A stretch of 64,000 nt of DNA from the NCBI GenBank assembly GCA_965662735.1, contig CBFIIU010000007.1, positions 1 through 64,000 of the forward strand. Reading direction: 5' to 3'. Source of the DNA: JAYODZ01 sp965662735. GTDB lineage: Bacteria; Pseudomonadota; Alphaproteobacteria; RS24. The notes below the pieces were generated by a model. That model saw only the letters and a program-made list of their open reading frames with translations. It was not told the DNA's origin and did not search any database. Both the position numbers and the translations under genes were made by a program. Below are positions 35,901 to 43,650 of this stretch, piece by piece (positions within the stretch are counted from its first letter, which is position 1; the number at the start of each line of letters is the position of its first letter).

Positions 35901-36421
35901 GGGCTCAAATCAGGGTGCACCAGATAAATTTCGGATATTGTGAGCGATTGCAAGGAGAGATTAGTGGGCTGACCGGCGCCCGCTTGAATAAATTTTCGGA
36001 GCGTCAACAGCCATCCACCATCACCCAAATCGGGGGCGCGATTAGCATGAATAATGACGCGGTTAATGCTCAACGCACCGGCCGCGAAACGTCCAATGAG
36101 GAGCGACTTAAGATCTGGCGTCAGCACTAATTGGTCGGCCTCAAGCTGGTAGCCTGATGCGGCCTCATACCGGATCTCTTCAAGCCCGAGGGTCATACGA
36201 TTTGTGTCAGGCGCTAAAAATAAAGACACGCTTCCAAGGCTGAGCACGCCCTCATCTAAATCATCGCTGATCGCAGATGATATAGCGGGGCCCAGCCACT
36301 CTAAGGAAATTGGGCCCGATGACAGCCGGAAGATCAAAAGGGCGACGGAGACTAAGCTCACGAGCAAGAGCCCGCCCAAAACTTCCAAAACTATTCTATT
36401 AAATCTATTTAGCGCAGCCAC
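32996..36421 (-). CDS. large AsmA-like protein with DUF3971 (YhdP-type)
   Basis: An 1141-residue protein with one N-terminal membrane anchor (about residues 12-32, LEVLGGLLLVSLVSVALLIF) and an otherwise beta-rich periplasmic body. Segments such as ITVDLSEGVVRVGGKAQ, ADLSLGSGAIVIGRRAWPID and the C-terminal GLLTGPSLGISVQGAIDRKVRRLSLGG, cited here as SLGISVQGAID, are of DUF3971/AsmA_2 type. Such proteins are thought to move phospholipid between inner and outer membrane. Start GTG at 36421 follows AGGA. It is divergent from bcp and convergent with tyrS. Confidence 0.85.
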   Translation of the reverse strand: MAALNRFNRIVLEVLGGLLLVSLVSVALLIFRLSSGPISLEWLGPAISSAISDDLDEGVLSLGSVSLFLAPDTNRMTLGLEEIRYEAASGYQLEADQLVLTPDLKSLLIGRFAAGALSINRVIIHANRAPDLGDGGWLLTLRKFIQAGAGQPTNLSLQSLTISEIYLVHPDLSPEANAAPSYVKWVQEADQALVDVRLSYETSARKAEIVVLGDVIRGEPGHIEFSVKGFSPRDIATLAPPLDFLSQQTSPVAIIGTLDIDSAGQPKAVTADLSLGSGAIVIGRRAWPIDRVTAGLLLNLKDRTFFVQDARLRAGGEYIAFSANADYSVDAEGRLRGLSSSVDISEWAWRPNPDNPFVLSGQSLSAMIRVHRPDQRVTIDALKGVVGAIPIELSGVVNMGTPEREAEIDLRAEIGRTELRSALSVWPPDQSPRTRQWIDTNIRAGMVENGWVAFKGPVSEFSRLRQRQLPAETFLSGDLNFSGLTLKYTRTMPPIEQGAGVLHASGHRITVDLSEGVVRVGGKAQSDPQKDQQVSSEKSDLDASDTNSSELSDNLEEGVMPLMTIHDGFFKGPPFFEPDGHAEVRLKAEGDLQPIMQTLSEAPVFAMRGLPFAAEDLSGDLVADVALSVPLGREKGAPLSVGYDVTAVTKNVDVTRPIERYRLSKGNLTVHVTPERIAFDGPLQINEVPFLVSGTRAGKKSGTQIKISGEVSSEITEKLNVGFLSDHFSGAAGLDLTLTLNPDGGREINFKVDGSPLDIAPKFLSYQKPAGRNAEITGRLSASQDRQIEKIDIAYRSQEDAVIISVKSPNGIIDHIEVPEFHLGEGYNLVVNSQMAEHALVLKLKSDQFNMSRILYRGGVEAPGEGDPVLALPKWPQNVEFDLRATNVVGAQEITLPVVHISGFRRNGLIEKLISSANFTDGQELYGEVFRDSETTRRFLLQTENVDHLLRGIDLSEALEGGALSLSGTLYDTPIEEDGTIRSLDGSYALSPFTVRKVPVLAQLLSLASLRGLNDTLTGKGIRFTNAKGNFRYYNQRLDLTDGLLTGPSLGISVQGAIDRKVRRLSLGGTLVPAYGLNSALGKIPVLGRFLAGREGEGVVGVSYRIFGATDAPSVLVNPLSVFTPGFVRQLFELGTGNISR

Positions 36422-36458
36422 GAATTTTCCTAAGCCACAGGGGTTTTAATACGCCTTT

Positions 36459-36486
36459 TTGACGGTAAGATGCTGTTGCGTATATG
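36459..36486 (+). promoter_or_regulatory. promoter candidate for the peroxiredoxin gene
   Basis: TTGACG (36459-36464) and TATATG (36481-36486) are 16 bases apart in the divergent space. Predicted leader about 50 bases. Confidence 0.5.
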
Positions 36487-36542
36487 TAGCTGTTTACGTG
36501 AACCGAAGCCAGCCCAACAAGAGACTTTTCAGGAGACTTTTA

Positions 36543-37007
36543 ATGACGACACTGACCCTAGGTGATCGCGCGCCGAATTTTAACCTTGAGTGTAGCGATG
36601 GGACGACCTCTTCGCTCGCTGATTTTAAAGGGCGGCGACTGGTTCTGTATTTCTACCCGAAAGATGACACACCGGGCTGCACGACCCAAGCCATCGCCTT
36701 TTCCGGCGCCCAGGGGGCCATCGAAGCGGCGGGCGCGGAAATTTTAGGGGTCTCTGCCGACCCGTTGACCAAGCACGGAAAATTTATCGAAAAACATAAA
36801 CTTTCAATTCGCTTGGGCTCAGACCCAGAGCATCAGATGCTGACAGCCTATGGCGTGTGGGTCGAGAAAAGCATGTATGGGCGCAGCTATATGGGAATTG
36901 AGCGCTCTACATTCATTATCGATGAGGCCGGTAAGATCAGTCATATTTGGCGCAAAGTGAAAGTCAAAAACCATGTTGACGAGGTTCTTGCAGCCCTTCA
37001 TGGCTAG
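36543..37007 (+). CDS. bcp: thioredoxin-dependent peroxiredoxin, Bcp/PrxQ type
   Basis: A 154-residue peroxiredoxin. The peroxidatic Cys is Cys46 in DDTPGCTTQ. The position five residues on, where E. coli Bcp has its resolving Cys, is Ile51, so this is probably a one-Cys form or uses a partner; Cys17 is the only other Cys nearby. Start ATG at 36543 has AGGAG; an upstream extension from 36459 gives a Cys/Val-rich peptide and is rejected. It reduces hydroperoxides. It lies 13 bases before the DUF455 gene, probably co-transcribed. Confidence 0.93.
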   Translation: MTTLTLGDRAPNFNLECSDGTTSSLADFKGRRLVLYFYPKDDTPGCTTQAIAFSGAQGAIEAAGAEILGVSADPLTKHGKFIEKHKLSIRLGSDPEHQMLTAYGVWVEKSMYGRSYMGIERSTFIIDEAGKISHIWRKVKVKNHVDEVLAALHG

Positions 37008-37020
37008 GCAAATTTAATCC

Positions 37021-37860
37021 ATGGATCCGCTGCCTCAACCGAGTTTGTTCGAAGCCATTTGCTCCGCCTATTTATGCGAGAGCGCGAATGAAAAGGCACT
37101 GCAAACGCTTGCGCTGGTGCGCCAATGGCGCAATGACGGTTTTGTAAGCCCCCTCCTCGCGCAAAATCTAAACCAACAGCCCTGGCCGGATCGCCCTGGA
37201 CGTCCGCTCCACCCGCCTTTACGGGCACCGCGTGAGATGCCGCGGCGGGGCAGAGGCCAAGCGGGTCGGATCGCCTTATTGCATGCTCTTGCCCACATTG
37301 AGCTGAATGCGATCGACCTCGCCTTAGATATTATTGGACGGTTTTTCGGTGACCTCCCGCAAGCCGATGACGATAAAATAGCTTTTATCCATGACTGGCT
37401 CAGCGTCGCCGCAGATGAAGCGAAGCATTTTTTAATGTTGGAAAATCGCTTAAATACACTAGGAAGTGGCTATGGAGCGCTCCCCGCACATGATGGACTA
37501 TGGGAGGCCGCCTGCGACACGGGAGACGACCTCTTGGCGCGATTGGCCATTGTTCCGCTCTCGCTCGAAGCGCGCGGTCTCGATGTGACACCCGATATGA
37601 TTGCGCGCATGGAAGGCGCAGGGGACGTTGAAAGCGCCAAAGTTTTGCAAATCATTTACTCAGATGAAATCACCCATGTGCGCTATGGCATGGATTGGTT
37701 TTTGCGGCTTTGTCCAGAGCGCGGACAAGCGCCTGCACCCGCCTATCAACATTATGTGGCGCAATTCTTGCATGGTGGGCTGAAGCCGCCTTTTAACGTT
37801 GAGGCGCGCGATTTAACAGGCATGCCCAGCGCATTTTACGCATCGATTCCAGAGAGTTAA
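37021..37860 (+). CDS. DUF455 ferritin-like protein
   Basis: A 279-residue protein of the DUF455 family with a ferritin-like four-helix core. Possible metal ligands are seen as HIELNAIDLALD (Glu near residue 99), AADEAKHFLMLE near 140, SLEARGLDVTP near 182 and YSDEITHVRYGMDWF near 216. The conserved PREMPRRG segment near residue 70 precedes the core. The function is unknown; a di-iron site is likely from the pattern. It follows bcp closely, which would suit an oxidative-stress or redox role (inference). Confidence 0.85.
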   Translation: MDPLPQPSLFEAICSAYLCESANEKALQTLALVRQWRNDGFVSPLLAQNLNQQPWPDRPGRPLHPPLRAPREMPRRGRGQAGRIALLHALAHIELNAIDLALDIIGRFFGDLPQADDDKIAFIHDWLSVAADEAKHFLMLENRLNTLGSGYGALPAHDGLWEAACDTGDDLLARLAIVPLSLEARGLDVTPDMIARMEGAGDVESAKVLQIIYSDEITHVRYGMDWFLRLCPERGQAPAPAYQHYVAQFLHGGLKPPFNVEARDLTGMPSAFYASIPES

Positions 37861-37996
37861 TTCCCCGGGACGGCCCGAGTTGGCACTGGACATTAAGGCA
37901 AAACACGGCAATAGTGCGGCACAATCGGACAAGTATCAATACGCGCTTGCTATTGCAGGTAAATTTTGAGATGTTCTGGCCAAAACGGGGGTTCCT

Positions 37997-39364
37997 GTGT
38001 CAGGTTTAATTCGAAAGATAAAATGGTTTTTCAGTAGCTATTTTGTTGAAAAACAGATTTACATTCGCAGCGCAGGAAGCGTGCGCTACATTTCACTGTC
38101 AGCGCGCTCGCAGGCTCTTTTGGCCATCTTTGTACTTTCAATCTGCCTGTGGACGGGATTTGCAACCGTTAGGTCTATTTTTGCCGAACAGATTGCCCAA
38201 CAACAAACCGCCAATTTGCGTCTGAAGTTGCTGGAATACCAAGATCGGCTCAACCAATTACAAGTGGCCTATGATGGCTTGAATGGGCAGCTGGCTCTGA
38301 CCAAAGATTGGTTCAATGAAACAACCGCGCAATTAGAAGCGCGTCACAATACGCTGACCGATATGCTCGAGCGGCACGCCGCCGTCACCGAGAATATCGA
38401 GACCATGCAGGCTCAATTTTCTGAAACGGCGCGAAAAACGAAACGCGGCTACGGCGACACCACATTGGTCGCGCGCATTGGGCGCGTCAGCGGTGTTGAC
38501 CTCGAGAGCCGGCTATCGCGCGTGACGGCACAGAAAGGTGAGAAAACCCTTACCCGGATCAGTGATCGCCAAGAGCGCGCTGACACCTCGCCCATGTTAA
38601 CCCCTGTTGTCGAGGCACCCGTTCCGCTCATTGATGAGAGCTTGTATCAGCGGATGACCAATTTAAAGACACGCCAAAGCGATTTGGTGGATGCACTGGA
38701 AGAAAATACTGACCGAAATATCCGCGAATATAATGCCATCATTGCGAATACCAGCGTCCTCGACCCGAAAACCTTTGTTGCTGAAATAGCTCCGCAAGAT
38801 AGCCCGGGTTTGGGGGGGCCGTATATTCCCCTGAAGTCCACATTGAAACTTGGGCAAAACCTCGACCAGCAAATCAGTCGGATTGCCGCCAATTTGGAAC
38901 AGCTTGAGGCGCTGAGCTTCGCTGTGTCACACATTCCGCTGGCGCGTCCCATTCACAATTTTCGTATGACCAGCGGCTTCGGCCCGCGAATGGATCCTAT
39001 TCGCAAACGACCTGCTTTTCATGCTGGCGCTGATTTCGGAACCTCGACCGGCACACCTGTTCACGCCACGCTTTCTGGCGTCGTGACCTATGCTGGTAAT
39101 CGCGGCCCTTATGGTCTTGTAGTTGAAATTGATCATGGCAATGGGTTTAAAACGCGCTATGCCCACCTTCATCGTGTCCGCGTTCGCCGCGGGCAAACCG
39201 TTGTTTTCCAGGAGCGTATTGGGGATGCGGGGAATACGGGGCGCAGCACAGGGCCACACTTGCACTATGAAATTTGGTATAAGGGTCGCGTACGCAACCC
39301 CGAAAACTTTCTTTCCTCGGGCAAACAAATTTTTAATGTCGCAGAAACTTTAGGCGTTGAGTAA
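37997..39364 (+). CDS. M23 family metallopeptidase (LytM-type) with coiled coil
   Basis: A 455-residue membrane-anchored peptidoglycan hydrolase. One membrane segment (about residues 38-58), a coiled coil (about 65-150), a linker, and a C-terminal M23 domain (about 320-430) with AFHAGADFG (Zn-binding His and Asp) and GPHLHYEIW (HxH). Active residues are all present, so it should be a working endopeptidase. Start GTG at 37997. Two bases separate it from the bactofilin gene. Paired M23 peptidase and bactofilin genes act together in cell shape in Helicobacter (Csd1/CcmA) and in stalked alphaproteobacteria (LmdC/BacA). Confidence 0.92.
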   Translation: MSGLIRKIKWFFSSYFVEKQIYIRSAGSVRYISLSARSQALLAIFVLSICLWTGFATVRSIFAEQIAQQQTANLRLKLLEYQDRLNQLQVAYDGLNGQLALTKDWFNETTAQLEARHNTLTDMLERHAAVTENIETMQAQFSETARKTKRGYGDTTLVARIGRVSGVDLESRLSRVTAQKGEKTLTRISDRQERADTSPMLTPVVEAPVPLIDESLYQRMTNLKTRQSDLVDALEENTDRNIREYNAIIANTSVLDPKTFVAEIAPQDSPGLGGPYIPLKSTLKLGQNLDQQISRIAANLEQLEALSFAVSHIPLARPIHNFRMTSGFGPRMDPIRKRPAFHAGADFGTSTGTPVHATLSGVVTYAGNRGPYGLVVEIDHGNGFKTRYAHLHRVRVRRGQTVVFQERIGDAGNTGRSTGPHLHYEIWYKGRVRNPENFLSSGKQIFNVAETLGVE

Positions 39365-39366
39365 TC

Positions 39367-39783
39367 ATGTCAGACCCCACCTCTGAAAAGAAAAAATCTG
39401 GGCGAACTGCCCCCTCGATCCTCAGCGCAGATCTGAAGATAAAGGGCAACATATTCTCATCTGGCGACGTGCAGTTGGATGGGAAGCTCGATGGAAACAT
39501 ATTCTCCCATGCCGTTACGATTGGCGAGAGCGCCCATATTCGTGGCGAAGTTGCGGGCGAAATCGTAACCATCCGTGGGATCGTTGACGGAACAGTGCGC
39601 GCCCATCAAGTACATTTGTGCTCGGGGAGCCGGACAACAGGCGATATTTATCACGAAGTCTTGGCGATCGAGTCCGGAGCGGAATTAAACGGCGCGGTCA
39701 AGCGCGAGAAAGACCCTCTTTCCGAATCCACGATTAAGCCCGAGCAATTTGGGGCACCAAGCCGCACCACCCAAACAAGTTAG
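39367..39783 (+). CDS. bactofilin
   Basis: A 138-residue polymer-forming cytoskeletal protein. A short disordered N-terminus leads to the bactofilin beta-helix core (about residues 15-110) with the repeating pattern of LKIKGNIFSSGDVQLDGKL, VTIGESAHIRGEVAGE and VDGTVRAHQV, then a polar tail. Bactofilins polymerise without nucleotide and recruit cell-wall enzymes. Its 2-base spacing from the M23 peptidase gene argues that the two products work together. Confidence 0.93.
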   Translation: MSDPTSEKKKSGRTAPSILSADLKIKGNIFSSGDVQLDGKLDGNIFSHAVTIGESAHIRGEVAGEIVTIRGIVDGTVRAHQVHLCSGSRTTGDIYHEVLAIESGAELNGAVKREKDPLSESTIKPEQFGAPSRTTQTS

Positions 39784-39785
39784 CA

Positions 39786-39817
39786 ACAGCACCGCCCGTA
39801 TACAGCACCGCCCGTAT
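39786..39817. repeat. two tandem identical 16-bp repeats, bactofilin/prfB gap
   Basis: ACAGCACCGCCCGTAT occurs at 39786-39801 and again at 39802-39817, filling nearly half of the 75-base space between these convergent genes. Confidence 0.9.
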
Positions 39818-39858
39818 AGTGACAAACCGGGCGTTTGCGCCTGCGGATGACATACGGC

Positions 39859-40978
39859 TTATGACCGCGCTGCGTCTCCCGTGCCCATACGTTGTGCCAG
39901 CGCCGCCTCGATAAACGGATCTAATGCGCCATCAAGCACCGCCTGCGGGTTGCCACTCTCGACACCCGTGCGGAGGTCCTTCACCATTTGATAAGGCTGC
40001 AAGACATAGGATCGAATTTGGTGCCCCCACCCGATTTCAGTTTTATTGGCGGCCGCATTGAGCGCCTCTTCCTCACGGCGCTGCAACTCTCGCTCATATA
40101 AGCGCGCCTTTAACATCGACCAAGCTGTCGCGCGGTTCTTATGCTGCGAGCGTTCATTTTGGCACTGCACAACAATCCCACTCGGAATATGCGTAATTCG
40201 CACTGCGCTATCGGTCGTGTTGACGTGTTGGCCGCCGGCGCCACTGGCGCGAAATGTGTCGATGCGCACTTCCGACTCTGAAACCTCAATATCAATTTCA
40301 TCATCAATCTCAGGATAACAGCCAACACTCGCAAAACTTGTATGACGACGCGCCTGCGAGTCGAAAGGCGAAATGCGCACCAAACGATGGACACCTGTCT
40401 CGGTTTTTGCCCATCCATAGGCATTATGGCCGCTCACCAAAATCGTGGCCGATTTAATGCCTGCCTCTTCGCCATCCATTTGATCGATGATGTCGGCTTT
40501 AAAGCCTCTTCGCTCTGCCCAGCGCAAATACATTCGCAGCAGCATGCTCGCCCAATCCTGGCTCTCGGTTCCCCCGGCTCCTGCGTGAATTTCGATAAAC
40601 GCCGAATTACTATCCGCCTCGCCAGACAAAAGTGTCTCCACCTCCATCCGTTCCGCTGTCTCGCGCAACCGCGCCAGGGACGCCAGCGCATCGGCAACGA
40701 TATCCTGATCGTTCTCGGCCTCGGCAAGCTCGATTAACTCAGATTGATCGACCATGTCGCGCTCAATGTCACGATAGGATTTAATCGCGTGATCGAGATG
40801 GTTTCGCTCCTGCATGAGCTTTTGCGCACGCTCGGGATCTTGCCACAAGTCTGGATCTTCCGCGGCGCTATTCAGTTCTTCCAAACGCCCAAGAGCCACA
40901 TCCCAGTCAAAGATGCCTCCTCAGCAGGTCAAGAGCCTGCTTAATGCGGTCTACATGATCTTGCGCTTCAGCGTTCAC
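39859..40978 (-). CDS. prfB: peptide chain release factor 2, with programmed +1 frameshift
   Basis: Complement join(39859..40908, 40910..40978), 372 residues. Frame 0 begins at GTG 40978 (AGGA upstream) and reads 23 codons to an in-frame TGA at 40909-40907. A +1 shift on CTT gives RRHLDWDVALGRLEEL, the normal RF2 sequence. The SPF anticodon-like motif (ISPFDSQARR) and the catalytic GGQ (SGAGGQHVN) are present. RF2 ends translation at TGA and UAA codons. Third gene of the amiC, mrcA, prfB run on this strand. Reading only the long downstream frame gives a 346-residue protein lacking the N-terminus. Confidence 0.97.
40907..40921 (-). promoter_or_regulatory. RF2 programmed frameshift site
   Basis: Read leftward: internal Shine-Dalgarno AGGAGG (40921-40916), three bases CAT, the slippery CTT (40912-40910), then TGA C. 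This is the classical layout for autoregulated +1 shifting: low RF2 slows termination at TGA and allows the shift. Confidence 0.96.
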
Positions 40979-41032
40979 GAAAGGTCCTATTTCTCGAAAA
41001 AGATGAACGGGAAACTAGCGAGTAGTACGCCG

Positions 41033-43558
41033 TTAGTAAAGCCCGTCTGTTGTGCGCCCCCCGTCCGGGCTATCCCCGCGTTCGGAGGGGCTGGTATTGC
41101 CGTCAATGATCCTTTGACGACGACCCGAAGAAGGTTCCGTCCCGACTTTGAACGCCTCTAAAATCACATTGCGGTCACTTGCCGAGGCCAGCTTCCCGGT
41201 CTTGGCATTAATTCGCACCAGGCTGACGGCAGGCGGAATACGAAACGGCGTCACCGGCGCGCCTTTCAAAGCAGCAGCCATGAAATTCTTGAATATAGGA
41301 GCGGCAACGCGCCCACCGGTCTCGCCAGGGCCCAAGGGACGATTATCATCAAAGCCGACATACACCCCCGCCACTAAATCGGGCGAAAAGCCCATAAACC
41401 AGGCATCACGACTATCATTGGTGGTTCCTGTTTTGCCGGCCAATGGACGACCCAGCTCACTCACGGTGCGCCCCGTTCCCCGTTTCACAACCCCGTCGAG
41501 CATCGACACAATTTGATACGCGGTTTGCGCCGGAATAATTTGAGGGCGATTATCGGGAAGGCTCGGCGGCTGCTGGTATGACCAACCCGGGGGGTTGCAC
41601 GCTGGGCATGCACGCTGATCCTGACGAAATACAGTTTTACCATAGCGGTCTTGCACCCGATCGATCATGACTGGNNNNNNNTTGCACGCTGGGCATGCAC
41701 GCTGATCCTGACGAAATACAGTTTTACCATAGCGGTCTTGCACCCGATCGATCATGACTGGCGTAATCCGTTTGCCACCATTCACAAAAATCGAATAGGC
41801 CGATGTCATTTTGAGCAAGGTTGTCTCGCCTGCGCCCAACGCCATCGCCAGCACAGGCGGCATGGTATCGGTAATGCCGAAGCGCTCGGCATAATCAACC
41901 ACTTTTGCCATACCAATTTGTTGAGCAAGACGAATTGTCATGAGGTTGCGGCTTTTTTCCATGCCTAGGCGCAAGGTCGAGAGACCATAAAAGCGTCGCG
42001 CATAGTTTTCAGGCTTCCACAAGCCCTTCTCGCTTCCTTGATCAATAACGAAGGGCGCGTCGAGCACCAAACTGACAGGCGTATATCCGCTGTCGAGCGC
42101 CGCTGCATAAACGATCGGCTTAAACGCCGATCCCGGCTGCCGACGCGCCTGCGTCGCCCGGTTAAACTCGCTCAGGCCAAAGCTAAACCCACCCACCATT
42201 GCAAGCACACGTCCGGTATGCGGATCCATTGCCACCAATGCACCGTTGATTTCCGGCACTTGCTGTAAGTCGTAGCGCCCCTCCTCTCCCCGAGGACTGA
42301 CATAGATCACGTCGCCCGCGCCCAACACTTGATGCAATGTGCGGATCGGGGCGCCAAGCTTATCATCGGGGTTCGCCCGCCGGGCCCAGCGTGCATCATC
42401 CAACAAAATGAGACCTGTCTCAGGAGCTTCGTCCTCCGCCAACAGAGCCTCAGGCCGCAATCCGATCTCGGCCTGTCCATCATCCACCGATATCACAACG
42501 GCCAACCGCCAGGGGCGAATATCATCGGGCACATCTCGCTGCCGCAATATTTCAGCCCAATTTTCAAGTTCATCGAGTTGCGTCAGGGGGCCGCGATAGC
42601 CATGGCGTCGATCATAGTCAACCAGCCCGTCGCGCAATACCGTCAGAGCAATGCCTTGCAGCTCGGTATTCAGCGTTGAGCGGATCGACAGGCCACCCCC
42701 ATAGAGTTGCCGATCACCGAAAAGATCATAGGTCTCGCGGCGTATTTCTTCGACAAAATATTCGGCCTCAAAACGTTGCGCACCAATGGGGCGAAAGGAT
42801 ACGACCAGATCTTCTTGCCGCGCCGCATCGGCCCGTGCATTCGAGATCCATCCATTTTCATTCATACGGTCAATCACCCAATTCCGACGGGCAATCGCAC
42901 GCTGTTTGTGTCGAAGCGGATGATAATTATTTGGCCCTTTGGGGAGGGCAGCCAAATAGGCCGCCTCGGCAACGGATAATTCATCGAGCGATTTATCAAA
43001 ATAGTTTAATGCTGCAGCGGCAACGCCATAACTACCAATGCCCAGATAAATTTCATTTAAGTAAAGCTCCAAAATTTGCCGTTTGGTAAACGTGCTCTCG
43101 AGCCGCAGCGCCAAAATCGCTTCTTTGAGCTTACGCTCAAAGGTCACATCATTGGTCAACAAAAAGTTTTTGGCTACTTGCTGGGTAATGGTGGACGCGC
43201 CCTCAAGGCGTCGGCCCATGGCGACATTAATCACATTTTGAACCGCCGCGCGAATGATGCCAAAAAAATCGAGCCCTAAATGGCCATAGAAGTTTTTATC
43301 TTCGGAGGACAAAAACGCATTGACCACACTCTCGGGAATTTCATCGATCGGAACGAATAAGCGGCGCTGCTGGGCAAATTCAGCGATTAGCTCGCCATCA
43401 CCCGCATGGGCGCGCGTGGTCACTGGGGGGGCATAATCTGCAAGATGCTGATAATCGGGCAATTCGCTGCTGACCTGCCACAAATAGGCCCCCAGCAAAA
43501 ACGACGACACGGCTGCCACAATAAGACTTAAACTGATAAATATTTTTAGCGCGCGCAT
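41033..43558 (-). CDS. mrcA: penicillin-binding protein 1A (bifunctional)
   Basis: Reads as 841 residues, probably 812 in truth because of an 87-base scaffold duplication (see 41595-41761). One N-terminal membrane anchor (about 5-27). The GT51 glycosyltransferase domain has EDKNFYGHLGLD (catalytic Glu) near residue 73 and GASTITQQVAKN near 120. The transpeptidase domain has SAFK (QPGSAFKP), SRN (MEKSRNLMT) and KTG (LAGKTGTT). It polymerises and cross-links peptidoglycan in the periplasm. It lies between amiC and prfB; a terminator precedes it. Confidence 0.95.
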   Translation of the reverse strand: MRALKIFISLSLIVAAVSSFLLGAYLWQVSSELPDYQHLADYAPPVTTRAHAGDGELIAEFAQQRRLFVPIDEIPESVVNAFLSSEDKNFYGHLGLDFFGIIRAAVQNVINVAMGRRLEGASTITQQVAKNFLLTNDVTFERKLKEAILALRLESTFTKRQILELYLNEIYLGIGSYGVAAAALNYFDKSLDELSVAEAAYLAALPKGPNNYHPLRHKQRAIARRNWVIDRMNENGWISNARADAARQEDLVVSFRPIGAQRFEAEYFVEEIRRETYDLFGDRQLYGGGLSIRSTLNTELQGIALTVLRDGLVDYDRRHGYRGPLTQLDELENWAEILRQRDVPDDIRPWRLAVVISVDDGQAEIGLRPEALLAEDEAPETGLILLDDARWARRANPDDKLGAPIRTLHQVLGAGDVIYVSPRGEEGRYDLQQVPEINGALVAMDPHTGRVLAMVGGFSFGLSEFNRATQARRQPGSAFKPIVYAAALDSGYTPVSLVLDAPFVIDQGSEKGLWKPENYARRFYGLSTLRLGMEKSRNLMTIRLAQQIGMAKVVDYAERFGITDTMPPVLAMALGAGETTLLKMTSAYSIFVNGGKRITPVMIDRVQDRYGKTVFRQDQRACPACXXXPVMIDRVQDRYGKTVFRQDQRACPACNPPGWSYQQPPSLPDNRPQIIPAQTAYQIVSMLDGVVKRGTGRTVSELGRPLAGKTGTTNDSRDAWFMGFSPDLVAGVYVGFDDNRPLGPGETGGRVAAPIFKNFMAAALKGAPVTPFRIPPAVSLVRINAKTGKLASASDRNVILEAFKVGTEPSSGRRQRIIDGNTSPSERGDSPDGGRTTDGLY
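41595..41761. other. 80-bp duplication flanking a 7-N gap, assembly artefact
   Basis: Bases 41595-41674 and 41682-41761 are identical over 80 bp, with seven N between (41675-41681). This is the mark of two contig ends that overlap but were scaffolded instead of merged. The extra 87 bases equal 29 codons, so the mrcA frame survives. Confidence 0.93.
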
Positions 43559-43619
43559 TTTTCTTTCCGATCCCGCGCAGTCTACCGATTTTGGTGCTTA
43601 AATCTATGGTTTTTAGGCC

Positions 43620-43650
43620 AAAAAATTGCGTCAGCGCTTGATTGACGCAA
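43620..43650 (-). terminator. terminator overlapping the amiC stop codon
   Basis: Leftward, TTGCGTCA (43650-43643), a 9-base loop, TGACGCAA (43633-43626) and six T (43625-43620). The right arm of the stem begins with the amiC TGA stop, so the hairpin uses the last six codons. It should limit read-through from amiC into mrcA. Confidence 0.78.

Noticed and set aside
36459..36542. Longer N-terminus of the peroxiredoxin (MTVRCCCVYV...)
   Set aside because: No family match, covers the promoter candidate, and the ATG at 36543 has a good AGGAG site.
37861..37996. Sigma54 promoter (TTGGCAC) before the M23 peptidase
   Set aside because: The -24-like part is present but the required GC at the -12 element is missing at the right distance.
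41595..41761. True tandem duplication in PBP1A
   Set aside because: The two copies are identical and flank a run of N, which fits unmerged contig ends far better.
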